Part shown: positions 1-8,671 of the stretch, piece after piece
Numbering within the stretch: the first letter of the stretch is position 1
How the letters are laid out: every line of letters begins with the position of its first letter
Source of the DNA: CAVQFB01 sp963711675
GTDB taxonomy: Bacteria > Acidobacteriota > Terriglobia > Terriglobales > Acidobacteriaceae
Direction: 5' to 3'
DNA: 64,000 bases
Assembly (NCBI GenBank): GCA_963711675.1
Contig: CAVQFB010000005.1
Coordinates: forward strand, 290,887 to 354,886
Notes under the pieces: model-generated
The model's input: the letters and a program-made list of their open reading frames with translations, nothing else
Database searches by the model: none
What the model was told of the DNA's origin: nothing
Position numbers and translations under genes: made by a program

Positions 1-96
1 AGCCGGTGCTGCGCTAATGCCAGGATTCGCAACTGCCCCCGTTGTTTGTCCCGCGGCCAGTGCTGACAGGATTAGAACTGAGAGTATTGCCTTCAT
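1..96 (-). CDS. Secreted protein, N-terminus only (runs off the left edge)
   Basis: The minus strand opens with an ATG at 96 preceded by a GGGGAGA ribosome binding site about six bases upstream. The 32 visible codons read as a classic Sec signal peptide: one early lysine, a hydrophobic run of Leu, Ile, Val and Ala, then a small-residue Ala-Ala-Gly region that could be cleaved. The rest lies outside the window, so no function can be given. The signal peptide and start site are seen directly; that this is a real gene is inferred from them. Confidence 0.55.
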   Translation of the reverse strand, partial: MKAILSVLILSALAAGQTTGAVANPGISAAPA

Positions 97-301
97 GTGA
101 AGTCTCCCCAAGCAGTGATTCGAATTTTTCGGCCACCATTCCGAAGCAATCCCAGAATCTTACGCGTTATCTGCACTTACATATCAACAAATCAGGAATA
201 AGTGTGGGATGCGTACCGGTCTAAGAAAGGTTACTTTGCAAATGGAATGGCCCGAGAAACCGGATGTCCCAAACATCTCGGCGGGCTCGCGGAGCGCCGG
301 A

Positions 302-574
302 CTACCCGTTGGTTGACCGCTTGAGCAGGTTTTCCCGCACATTGCCCAGGAACTGCGACTGTAGCTTCTGGGCGCACAGTTCCCCGCAGACATGGAGCGT
401 GCCTTCTTTCTGCGCAATGGTCTCGTCCCACGGGCAGAGATAGAGAACCGGAACATCGAACTCCCTGAAAGACGTCCACATCAGCCACCAGTGATCGGTC
501 TTTCCTTTAAGAACGCCGCAATTGGGACCGGCGCAGCGGTAAAACGAACCTGCCGTCGAACTGCTAACCGTCAT
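302..574 (-). CDS. Small hypothetical protein with paired cysteines
   Basis: This 90-residue protein was not recognised. The chosen ATG at 574 has AGGGAG about ten bases upstream; an earlier in-frame start at 619 lacks such a site and adds a low-complexity leader. The sequence has an early CAGPNC-like pair and a later Cys-x3-Cys (HVCGELC), with aromatic-rich sequence between, which would suit a small metal-binding fold related to zinc ribbons. Its composition looks like real protein rather than an antisense shadow. It sits alone between the left-edge secreted gene and the AmiE-NamZ fusion. Metal binding is inference only. Confidence 0.55.
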   Translation of the reverse strand: MTVSSSTAGSFYRCAGPNCGVLKGKTDHWWLMWTSFREFDVPVLYLCPWDETIAQKEGTLHVCGELCAQKLQSQFLGNVRENLLKRSTNG

Positions 575-741
575 GAACCCGTGTCTCCCTGATCCGACAA
601 CCGCACTTGTCGATCCCACATTTTATCGGACCAGTTAGTTTAGCGAAATTGTGCGCAACAGAAAGTGTGGAAAATACAGGCAGGCGATTACCGACGGGAA
701 TGTTCTGGCATCGCACCGGCTCGGCGCGCGACTGACCTGTC

Positions 742-3138
742 TCACTTGTATAGCAGATACTTCTGGCGAATCTGCTGGAACTTGTCAACCTGCTCCTGCC
801 AATCCTGGGCAATGCGCCGGGGATCTCGCCCGTCCTGCAAGGCTTCGTACGCTTCTTGATTGATAAGCAGCTCGACGATCCGCTCCATCTTGAAATTCTG
901 CGGATACAGTTTGCGAAGCGCGGACGCCAGTTCAATACCCATTTCCGGCGCATCCAGCACGCTGCGCGCTACCAGAACGATGTTCACACCCTCACACTTC
1001 TGTCCCGAGTAGTTGCTGGTGGTCGGCGTGAACGTAACGGGAACGAAGCGCACGCCCGGAATACTTCTTTCGTTGAGGTACTTCGCGAACTCGCGGCCTT
1101 TGATCCAGGGTGCTCCCAGCAGTTCGAATGGTGTGTCCGTACCGCGTCCGACGGAGACATTCGTTCCCTCAACCAGCCCCACACCCGGATACAGGGCCGC
1201 CTCCGTAAGACTGCGCAGGTTCGGCGAAGGATTCACCCACGCCAGGCCCGTGGAGTCATACCAGTCCCCACGCTGCCATCCCTCCAAAGGAACCACGTCC
1301 AGCTTCGCGTTGATGCTACGCTCCGCGTTATACAGCTTGGCGAGCTCGCCCATGGTCAGCCCATAACGAACCGGCACCGGGTGGTAATTCACAAAACTCT
1401 CCCTGCCGGCATCGGACACGGGACCCTGGACGATCGCTCCAGTGATCGGATTCGGACGATCCAGTACCACGATTCGAGTGCCGGCTTTGGCCGCTGCCTC
1501 GAGGAAGTACCCGAGTGTGGCCGTGTAGGTGTAAAACCGCGCTCCCGCGTCCTGAATGTCCACTACGACGGCATCGAGATTCTTCATTAAATCAATCGAT
1601 GGCCGGCGGTCCGCATCCTTCGCCCCGTAAACGCTGTAAACCGTAACACCCGTAGCCGCATCCTTCGAATTGCTGACATCGGTGGTATCCAGCTCTCCCG
1701 TCACTCCATGTTCGGGGCTGAAAATCGCATCCAGCGATATTCCAGGCGCCTGCGCAAGCACATCAATCGTCCGCCGCCCTTGCGAGTCCACGCCCGTCTG
1801 GTTGGTCAGCAGGCCGATATGCTTTTTTTCTCCCTTCGCATCCGCGCCGACCAGGACGTCGAAGTTGTGCTCTTCCAGCACATCAATTCCCGTCTTCACC
1901 GCGCCATTCCGCGTAGAAATATGCTTGGCCGCCGCCTGCGCTTCGTTGTATCCGGTAATGCTTGCCCAGCGCAGCTTCTCCTTCTCAGTCATGGTGAGCG
2001 GAAGTGTGCTCGCCACGACCGTCGCGAGCTTGGTGCGCAGAGCGATCGCATTTCCACCTCGCGGATGAACCGCGTTGGTGAGCAAAATGATGTATGTGCG
2101 CGTGGTGGGATCGATCCACAGCGAAGTCCCGGTGAATCCGGTGTGCCCGTACGATCCCACCGGAAGCAATTCGCCCCGGTTCGTCGAAAATGGAGAATCC
2201 AGATCCCAGCCGAATCCGCGCGCCACGGTCGCGTTCGGGGGTTGCTCGGGTGTTGTCATCTTTTCGATGGTGAGCGGCGAAAGGATCGTGCCGCCCGACA
2301 ACAGCACCTGCGCAAACTTCGCAAGATCATCCGCAGTAGAAAAAACTCCCGCATGCCCTGCGACACCACCCATTCGCCGTGCCGTAGGATCGTGCACCAC
2401 TCCTCGCAGCATGGTCCCGCTGTCGTCATATTGGGTAGGCGCGATCTTGGGACGCCACGCTGCCGGAGGCACATAGCGAGTGTGCGCCATCTTCAGTGGC
2501 CCAAAGATGTGCGATTTCGCATATTGATCCAGCGGCATTCCGGACACTCGCTCTACCAGCGCACCAAGCGTGATGAAATTGATATCGCTGTAGAGAAAGC
2601 CCGATCCCGGCGGATTTTGCGGCGTTTCCTGAAATGCCATCCGGTACGCGGTCTCTTTTCCCTGCCACGTAGTTTTCAGATCGAGGTCCTCTTCCAATCC
2701 CGAGAAATGCGTCAACAGCTGCCGCACCGTAATGTCCTCTTTGCCGTTCTGGGCGAACTCGGGAATGTACTTCGCCACGGCGTCGTTGAGTCTTATTTTT
2801 CCTCGCTCAAAAAGCTGCATGATCGCAATGGTCGTGGCGACCACCTTCGTCAGCGAAGCCACGTCGAAGATCGTATCCAGTGTCATGGCCTCGTGGCGCG
2901 GCTCGAGTGATCGGCTGCCGAACGCTTTGCGATATACCACGGCGTCGTTGTGTCCGATCAGGACAACGGCTCCGGGTATCTGGCCTTCGCGGATCGCTTC
3001 CTGCACGACCGAATCGATCACCGACAGGCGGACCGGGGACGCGTTCGCCTTGGTCGCAGCCTCAGCGACGGGCGTCAGAGCGCAGATCAGTACAAAGGCG
3101 GCCAGCCGCCACAGTCGGCAATGCGAATGGAATCTCAC
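742..3138 (-). CDS. Serine beta-lactamase-like amidase fused to NamZ-type exo-N-acetylmuramidase (DUF1343)
   Basis: A 798-residue secreted fusion. Residues 1-27 form a signal peptide. Residues about 35-400 are a beta-lactamase/class C-like serine hydrolase with Ser95-x-x-Lys98 (SLTK), a Tyr-Ser-Asp counterpart of the YxN motif and a His-Thr-Gly counterpart of KTG. Residues about 430-798 match the DUF1343/YbbC family, with GLLTNQTG, FSPEHG, DIQDAGARFYTY, LDRPNP and VSVGRGTDTPFE. In Bacillus subtilis the equivalent proteins are separate: YbbE/AmiE removes peptides from muropeptides and YbbC/NamZ releases terminal MurNAc. Here one chain would do both outside the cytoplasm. The start is GTG with only a weak GAGAGA site. 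No nagZ is seen next to it. The domain assignment is firm; substrate use is inferred from the two families. Confidence 0.9.
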   Translation of the reverse strand: MRFHSHCRLWRLAAFVLICALTPVAEAATKANASPVRLSVIDSVVQEAIREGQIPGAVVLIGHNDAVVYRKAFGSRSLEPRHEAMTLDTIFDVASLTKVVATTIAIMQLFERGKIRLNDAVAKYIPEFAQNGKEDITVRQLLTHFSGLEEDLDLKTTWQGKETAYRMAFQETPQNPPGSGFLYSDINFITLGALVERVSGMPLDQYAKSHIFGPLKMAHTRYVPPAAWRPKIAPTQYDDSGTMLRGVVHDPTARRMGGVAGHAGVFSTADDLAKFAQVLLSGGTILSPLTIEKMTTPEQPPNATVARGFGWDLDSPFSTNRGELLPVGSYGHTGFTGTSLWIDPTTRTYIILLTNAVHPRGGNAIALRTKLATVVASTLPLTMTEKEKLRWASITGYNEAQAAAKHISTRNGAVKTGIDVLEEHNFDVLVGADAKGEKKHIGLLTNQTGVDSQGRRTIDVLAQAPGISLDAIFSPEHGVTGELDTTDVSNSKDAATGVTVYSVYGAKDADRRPSIDLMKNLDAVVVDIQDAGARFYTYTATLGYFLEAAAKAGTRIVVLDRPNPITGAIVQGPVSDAGRESFVNYHPVPVRYGLTMGELAKLYNAERSINAKLDVVPLEGWQRGDWYDSTGLAWVNPSPNLRSLTEAALYPGVGLVEGTNVSVGRGTDTPFELLGAPWIKGREFAKYLNERSIPGVRFVPVTFTPTTSNYSGQKCEGVNIVLVARSVLDAPEMGIELASALRKLYPQNFKMERIVELLINQEAYEALQDGRDPRRIAQDWQEQVDKFQQIRQKYLLYK

Positions 3139-3381
3139 GCTCTCTCGTTGGAACAGGATGTTCTGACTCTACACAAGCTTCGTTCCGCTTCTCAAGGAAC
3201 TCAGCGAAAGGGGTGCCACGTATGCCTACACCCTCATCTCAGGATTCTTGCTGCACCCTCGGGCAAAATAACTGCCCTCCTACCTATAACCACCCATTGG
3301 ACTTGCGGGCCGCAAGGAGCACACTAGAGACAGCTGGCGGTCGCATTGTTGATAGACTTTATGAAGAAAAGGGGCGTTTTC

Positions 3382-4281
3382 ATGACAGCGCGCTCGGGCC
3401 TCGTGATGAGTATTGCCATTTTCTTGCTGGCGATAGCTTCATGCACTCTTGTCGCCCAGACCGCACCCTCGCCTCACGAACTGGTCAGGAAGACAGTCTG
3501 GAACGAGGTCAAGAGCGCCGACGACCCGTCAGAAACGAAGTTCATGTTCCGTTCCAGAAAAGAGAACGGCCAGGGATCGCAGACCAAGCTCTTCGTCGAA
3601 ACCAGAGATGCCACCGCCGGACTGGTGATCGCAGTGAACGATAAACCGCTCAGCGCCGAGCAGCAGCGTGCCGAAGAGGAGCGAATCGAGCGATTCGTAA
3701 ATGATCCCTCCGAGTTGCGCAAGAAAAGAAAGCAGGAGAAAGAAGACGCCGACCGCACTCTGCAAATTGTGAAGGCCCTACCCGACGCGTTCATCTTCGA
3801 ACCCGGCGGGGCGGAAACCGGAACTCGGAGTGTGGGCAAGCCCGGTGACGAACTGATACGCCTAAAGTTCCGCCCTAATCCGCAATACTCCCCACCTACG
3901 CACGTAGAACAGGTGCTGACCGGGATGCAAGGAATTGTGTTGATCGATGCCAGCCTCCATCGCCTTGCCGAAATCGACGGCACACTCTTCAAAGACGTAG
4001 GCTTTGGTTGGGGGATTCTCGGCCACTTGGACCGGGGCAGCCACTTCCTGGTGACGCAAGGCGACGTCGGCAACGGTCATTGGGACGTTACCCATATGTC
4101 GCTGAGCTTCACCGGTAAAGTGCTGCTGTTCCGGAATCTCAAGATTCAGTCCGACGAGGTTTTCAGTGATTTCCGCCCCGTGGCCCAGAACCTTACTTTC
4201 GCGCAAGGAGTAGGGCTGCTCAAAAAGCAGGAGTCCGGGCTCGCGGAGAATCGCCAGCAGAATGGTGGCGGAGAGAAGTAA
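3382..4281 (+). CDS. Secreted hypothetical protein
   Basis: A protein of 299 residues starting at ATG 3382, which has AAGGGG seven bases upstream; in-frame starts at 3346 and 3361 lack a site. Residues 1-26 are a signal peptide ending near VAQTA. The mature part has a charged, probably helical stretch with many Glu, Arg and Lys around residues 90-130, then a beta-rich region that could be an outer-membrane lipid-binding or lipoprotein-sorting type fold (phrases such as VLTGMQGIVLIDASLHRLAEIDG). It resembles conserved secreted proteins of unknown function in Acidobacteria. It stands between two convergent genes. No enzymatic motif was seen. Confidence 0.75.
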   Translation: MTARSGLVMSIAIFLLAIASCTLVAQTAPSPHELVRKTVWNEVKSADDPSETKFMFRSRKENGQGSQTKLFVETRDATAGLVIAVNDKPLSAEQQRAEEERIERFVNDPSELRKKRKQEKEDADRTLQIVKALPDAFIFEPGGAETGTRSVGKPGDELIRLKFRPNPQYSPPTHVEQVLTGMQGIVLIDASLHRLAEIDGTLFKDVGFGWGILGHLDRGSHFLVTQGDVGNGHWDVTHMSLSFTGKVLLFRNLKIQSDEVFSDFRPVAQNLTFAQGVGLLKKQESGLAENRQQNGGGEK

Positions 4282-4313
4282 CTTCTTTGCCTGGGGAGCT
4301 TTGTCGAAACGGC

Positions 4314-5438
4314 CTACACGGCCACCATTTCTTTCTTGATCACTTCTTCTTTCACCGTGAGCCGCTGAATCAAATCTTCCTTCACCCGATATCCCGTGCC
4401 CGGCGCGTCGCTCACCCTAATCGTTCCCTTCGGCGAGACCGTCACCTCCGGTTCAATGACATCTTCCTTCCAATAGCGTTTTGAGGCGGACACATCGCCC
4501 GGCAACCGGAAGTTAGGCAGCGTCGAAAGCGCGATATTGTGCGCCCGCCCGATGCCCGACTCCAGCATTCCTCCGCACCACACAGGGATGTTGTGGTTCT
4601 GGCACACGTTGTGAACCTTCACCGCTTCGCTGAAGCCGCCCACGCGTCCCACCTTGATGTTGATGATCCTGCAGGCTCCGGTTTCTACCGCGATCGCCGC
4701 ATCACGGGCGTGGCGAATCGATTCGTCCAGGCAGATCGCCGTCTTTAGCTCGCGCTGCAGGCGGGCGTGATAGTGAATGTCATCGTTCCACAGCGGCTGC
4801 TCGATCATCAGCAGATTGAATTGATCGAAGCCGCGCAGACGCTCAATCTGATTCATGCGATAAGCAGAGTTTGCATCGCAACTGAGCAAGATCTCCGGCC
4901 ACCGCGAGCGGATTCGCTCCAGAACATTGACATCCCACCCGGGCTTCACTTTCACTTTGATTCGCTGATACCCGGCCGCCAGTTCAGTCTCGACCTTGTC
5001 GAGCAACTGCTCGATGGAGTCCTGTATGCCAATCGACACGCCGCATGCAATCTCGCGCTGAGTTCCACCCACCAGCTTCCAAAGCGGCAGATTCTTCTGC
5101 TTCGCTTCGGCATCCCAGAGCGCATTTTCCAGCGCCGCCTTGGCCATGCGATGACCGCGCACCTGCGCAAACAGCGGCACACAATCCGCGGCCGTATTGA
5201 TATTGCGGCCAAGAATCGCGGGCCCCAGATAATGCTTGATCGTCGGCCAGGCCGTTTCTTTCCACTCCGCGCTGTAGAAGGGGTCTTCCCCGGCAACGCA
5301 TTCTCCCCAGCCGGTTACCCCCTCACATTCCAGACTCACCAGCAAAATGGACCTGCTGTAGATGCGGCCAAAGCTCGTCTCAAAGAAGTGGACCAGCGGA
5401 ACATGTAGTTCGCGAAGAGTAATCGCTTCAATTTTCAT
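4314..5438 (-). CDS. Enolase-superfamily N-succinylamino acid racemase / o-succinylbenzoate synthase-like protein
   Basis: A 374-residue muconate-lactonizing-subgroup enolase-superfamily protein. The catalytic set is complete: Lys161-Val-Lys163 in IKVKVKPG, metal ligands Asp188 (LSCDAN), Glu213 (MIEQPL) and Asp238 (ICLDES), and the second general base Lys262 (NIKVGRVGG). Members of this family either dehydrate SHCHC to o-succinylbenzoate in menaquinone synthesis (MenC) or racemise N-succinyl amino acids (NSAR). No other men gene is nearby, and the next gene upstream is a COG3375-like GNAT acetyltransferase, a partner known from NSAR clusters in Geobacillus where succinylation, racemisation and desuccinylation convert D- to L-amino acids. 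NSAR is therefore preferred, but sequence alone cannot exclude MenC. Confidence 0.85.
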   Translation of the reverse strand: MKIEAITLRELHVPLVHFFETSFGRIYSRSILLVSLECEGVTGWGECVAGEDPFYSAEWKETAWPTIKHYLGPAILGRNINTAADCVPLFAQVRGHRMAKAALENALWDAEAKQKNLPLWKLVGGTQREIACGVSIGIQDSIEQLLDKVETELAAGYQRIKVKVKPGWDVNVLERIRSRWPEILLSCDANSAYRMNQIERLRGFDQFNLLMIEQPLWNDDIHYHARLQRELKTAICLDESIRHARDAAIAVETGACRIINIKVGRVGGFSEAVKVHNVCQNHNIPVWCGGMLESGIGRAHNIALSTLPNFRLPGDVSASKRYWKEDVIEPEVTVSPKGTIRVSDAPGTGYRVKEDLIQRLTVKEEVIKKEMVAV

Positions 5439-5518
5439 AGCTTATAGCTCGCACTTCTATATTCACTTTAAGCTGCCCCCTCACCAACTTAGGCCGACGT
5501 GCGGGGACAGAAAACCAA

Positions 5519-6310
5519 CTAGTAGCCCCACGCCTCATCCCATCGCCCAAGAAGGAACGCCCCGTTCCCTGTCTGGTCGCGCTCGTATCCTAGGACAGCG
5601 AGCCCCGCGGAGAATGCCTTCTGAAACTCCGTGCGGTTACGATCCTGAATCTCCTTCGCTCGATCCTTCGTCGCCGGGGACGCCTTCCAGTCGTAAACCT
5701 GACTCGGCACGGTGATTCTCTTTTGCGGCTCTAACGCCTGGTTCGTCCCGGACGCCAATAACCCCTGCACTCGCTTTGACTTCAGCCACCATTCGGCGAT
5801 CAGCCGGTCGGTGGGCAATCCGCCCTGAAGCGGAGACGAAGTAATCCCGTACTGGTTCACGTTGTACCGCCGGGAAATCGCGCCCAGCCGCTCGATGTTC
5901 AAGTATGCATTTTTGATTTCGAGCGGGTCATACGTCCACTCGATCAGCTCGAATCCACGCTCCAGCGCATCGCCACGCTGGAAAAGCTTGATCCGCCTAC
6001 CGAGCCCTACGTTGCGATAGTCTTTGCGCACCGCCAGCATGTGCGAATGAAGATAAGAGTGCCCGGCGCGCGCTCCCGGGATAGCAAGTGCAAAACCGAT
6101 CAAAGTGTTTTCCGAGAATGCTCCGATCACCTGGCCGCCGATCTTCTCGGCCACCACGAACATACGGAGCGGGACCAGTTCCGCATCCGTGAAGTTCCAC
6201 ACTTCTTTCTGCAGCGCGACACACGCACGCAATTCGTCAAGCGCATGCAGCTTGCGGATTGAAACAGAACCGGCTACTTCTCTTGTTCCTGCTGCTTCGC
6301 TTGTTGCCAT
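5519..6310 (-). CDS. GNAT-family acyltransferase (COG3375-like), probable NSAR partner
   Basis: A protein of 263 residues with a GNAT core at about 18-170: an N-terminal beta-strand, then a region ending HSHMLAVRKDYRNVGLGRRI, where the RNVGLG segment corresponds to the acyl-CoA pyrophosphate loop (Q/RxxGxG/A). The C-terminal 90 residues are specific to the COG3375 type. The start ATG overlaps the last 37 bases of mazG, so the genes are probably co-transcribed and coupled. Its neighbour downstream is the NSAR-like gene, supporting a role as the N-succinyltransferase that acylates D-amino acids before racemisation. That role is inferred from context; the fold assignment rests on the visible loop and family phrases. 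Confidence 0.8.
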   Translation of the reverse strand: MATSEAAGTREVAGSVSIRKLHALDELRACVALQKEVWNFTDAELVPLRMFVVAEKIGGQVIGAFSENTLIGFALAIPGARAGHSYLHSHMLAVRKDYRNVGLGRRIKLFQRGDALERGFELIEWTYDPLEIKNAYLNIERLGAISRRYNVNQYGITSSPLQGGLPTDRLIAEWWLKSKRVQGLLASGTNQALEPQKRITVPSQVYDWKASPATKDRAKEIQDRNRTEFQKAFSAGLAVLGYERDQTGNGAFLLGRWDEAWGY

Positions 6311-7179
6311 AGCGATTCGAGCTCTTCCATGGACGCCTGCTGCGGACCTCGGCTCGAAGCGCGCAGCTTCTCTTCGATGAATTGAAACCGCTTCTTGAAT
6401 TTGCGATTCGTCTTTCGCAACGCCGATTCTGGATCGAGCGAAAGATACCGCGCGATATTCACCAGCACAAAGAACAAGTCGCCAACCTCGTCTTCCAGGC
6501 GGGCACGTAACTCTTCTGAAATTTGCGGACGCCCCGATCCGGCAATGCCCTGGCTGTGTGGCTGCGGCCCCGGCGCCGGAAACTCCTTCAAGTTTTGCTT
6601 TAACTCTGAGGTTTCTTCGGATAGCTTGTCAAAAAGCCCTTCCACGTTCGGCCAGTCAAATCCCACGCGCGCTGCGCGTGAACTAAGCTTGTAGGCTTCG
6701 AGGAGAGAAGGAATGGCGCCAGAAATTCCCGCCAGCACAGACCGTTCATTGTCTTCTTCCTTCGCACTCTTCTCCCCGCGGGCGGCCAGCCGTTTCTTCT
6801 TCTCCTCCGCTTTCAAGGCTTCCCAGTTCCGCAAAACCTCCGAAGATGTCTCGGCTTTCACCTCGCCAAAGACGTGCGGATGCCGGTTCACCAGCTTGTT
6901 CGATAGCCGGTCGAGCACGTCGTCGATCGAAAACGTTCCCTGCTCCTTCGCCATTTCGGCGTAGAACAGCACCTGCAGCAACAGGTCGCCCAGTTCGCCC
7001 GTCAGCTCGTCCCAATCGCGATTGTCGATCGCTTCCAGAACTTCGTAGGCTTCTTCGAGAGTGTAAGGCTTGATGGAATCGAAGGTCTGCTCGCGGTCCC
7101 AGGGACACCCGCCCGGCGCGCGCAATCTTGCCATGATGGACACTGCACGCTCGAAGCGCTCCCCGGTTGAGTCAGCCAT
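6274..7179 (-). CDS. mazG: Nucleoside triphosphate pyrophosphohydrolase MazG
   Basis: A full-length two-domain MazG of about 301 residues. Near the N-terminus it has LRAPGGCPWDREQT and the metal-binding helix LEEAYEVLEAI, then GELGDLLLQVLFYAEMA. The second domain repeats the pattern as EVGDLFFVLVNIARYL followed by the typical NRKFKKRF. MazG hydrolyses non-canonical or excess NTPs to NMP and pyrophosphate in the cytoplasm. ATG at 7179 is taken as the start; an in-frame GTG at 7188 is possible, and neither has a clear ribosome site. The linker between domains is charged and variable. It leads a minus-strand cluster with the GNAT and NSAR-like genes, a link that may be only positional. Confidence 0.92.
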   Translation of the reverse strand: MADSTGERFERAVSIMARLRAPGGCPWDREQTFDSIKPYTLEEAYEVLEAIDNRDWDELTGELGDLLLQVLFYAEMAKEQGTFSIDDVLDRLSNKLVNRHPHVFGEVKAETSSEVLRNWEALKAEEKKKRLAARGEKSAKEEDNERSVLAGISGAIPSLLEAYKLSSRAARVGFDWPNVEGLFDKLSEETSELKQNLKEFPAPGPQPHSQGIAGSGRPQISEELRARLEDEVGDLFFVLVNIARYLSLDPESALRKTNRKFKKRFQFIEEKLRASSRGPQQASMEELESLWQQAKQQEQEK

Positions 7180-7433
7180 TGCCAACACTCTAAATGACGA
7201 ATCGTGCCGCGAGCAACGACGCTAAGTTGTATCTGGTGATTCTTAAGTTTTGGAGCAACTGTCAGACCACTGAGTGATATGGAGATGTTTCGCCAATCAT
7301 CACCTTGCCCGCGAAACGAATTCCAAATCCTCAAGCGCGATCCACAGAGTGTTACTTCCTCTGACGAAAAGAGTACTTGAAGGTCTCCCATCAAATTCTC
7401 TATAGTCCCACTTTCGAGCAGAGGAGAGGAAGT

Positions 7434-8273
7434 ATGCGTATTGTTTTGTTTATGGTCGCCGTCATTATGGGAGTCGGTAGTTCTCTCGCGGCTGAACCAC
7501 CGACGCCCTACGAGGTAATTCGCTTTCCAAGTGGCAAGCTCACATTAGGTGGCGAATTGTTTAAGCCAAAGGGCGAAGGTCCTTTTCCTGCGGTTCTTTA
7601 TAACCATGGAAGCGCTGAAGGAATGCTGAGTGACGCTGCCAGCACCGCCATGGGTCCCCTTTATGCTGCTAAGGGGTGGGTCTACTTTATGCCTTATCGA
7701 CGCGGACAAGGCTTGAGTGCCAAAGCAGGTCCATACATTGGAGATCAAATCGCAGCGGCTGAAAGATCAGGCGGTCACGACGACGCCGTCAAAACAATGA
7801 TCGACCTGCTGAGAGGAGATCATCTGAGTGATCAGTTGGCGGCCCTCGCATGGCTGAAGCAGCAAGAATTTGTGCAGCCAAACCGGATCGCAGTTGCCGG
7901 ACAGTCTTTCGGCGGAATCGAAACAATCCTTGGGGCCGCTAGCTATTCCTTTTGCGCAGCCGTCGATGCATCGGGTGGAGCGATGAGTTGGAAAGAAGAA
8001 CCAGCCCTTCAAGAAGTCATGAAGGAGAATGCTCGGTCTTCAAAGTCACCGACTTTCTTTTTTCAAGCTGAGAACGACTATACCCTTGAACCAAGTCAAG
8101 TCCTCTACAAGGAAATGCTTGCTTCAGGAAAGACAGCCGAAATTAAGATTTATCCGCCTTATGGCAAAACCAATTTTGATGGTCACAGCTTCACGTGGCT
8201 GGGAAGCTCAATTTGGTTTAACGACGTGTTTGGATTCATCCAAAAAAACTGCGCTGCAACTTCCAGTAAGTAA
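7434..8273 (+). CDS. Secreted alpha/beta hydrolase (dienelactone-hydrolase-like)
   Basis: A protein of 279 residues starting at ATG 7434, preceded by a strong AGGAGAGGAAG site. Residues 1-20 are a signal peptide. The hydrolase core has an oxyanion-type VLYNHGSAEG segment, the nucleophile elbow GQSFGG with Ser158, and a late Asp/His region (FQAENDYTLEPS, then DGHSFTW near the C-terminus) that supplies the other triad members. This arrangement matches dienelactone hydrolase or prolyl-oligopeptidase-like esterases acting on periplasmic esters or peptides. The substrate cannot be read from the sequence. Its base composition is slightly more AT-rich than its neighbours, as seen in codons such as AAA, ATT and TTT, which may indicate recent arrival. 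Confidence 0.82.
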   Translation: MRIVLFMVAVIMGVGSSLAAEPPTPYEVIRFPSGKLTLGGELFKPKGEGPFPAVLYNHGSAEGMLSDAASTAMGPLYAAKGWVYFMPYRRGQGLSAKAGPYIGDQIAAAERSGGHDDAVKTMIDLLRGDHLSDQLAALAWLKQQEFVQPNRIAVAGQSFGGIETILGAASYSFCAAVDASGGAMSWKEEPALQEVMKENARSSKSPTFFFQAENDYTLEPSQVLYKEMLASGKTAEIKIYPPYGKTNFDGHSFTWLGSSIWFNDVFGFIQKNCAATSSK

Positions 8274-8671
8274 GTTCATCCTTCCGAATGGCTCCCGGAC
8301 GGGTCCCGTGCATAAAGTTGACCAGAGTTTTTCCTCTCCGCACGAAAAGATTGTAGCGTCACACCACCCACTGTTGTAATCAGGGATAGCACTCAAATGT
8401 CCTCAAGACCCTTCATCTCAACGGTTCCTCCGAATTCACCTACCGCCTCCTCCCGCCTGGTTACCTCTGGGTACTCTCGTTAACCTGCTCACCTTCAATT
8501 ACCTGCATTCGAGCCTGTGGTTAGCAGATTTCTTCGCCGGGCGCTACCATATTACTTTCTTGCACTTGCGTTATCTTCCCCTGCCGCCCGCTTGCGCCCA
8601 CACTGAGAGAGTACGAGCGTCATCGGGTGGCAGCACCGTCGTAAGGGCATCGACCATAATATGAACCTCAT
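8274..8671. other. Intergenic stretch before glpD
   Basis: About 400 bases without a supported gene. Just before glpD there is a small tandem duplication, ATGAACCTC at 8661 and again at 8672, which places two possible ATG codons in different frames; only the second continues into glpD. No clear terminator or promoter was identified. Confidence 0.5.

Noticed and set aside
1708..2910. A 400-residue plus-strand frame opposite the AmiE-NamZ fusion
   Set aside because: Arg- and His-rich sequence with no motif, fully inside a recognised gene.
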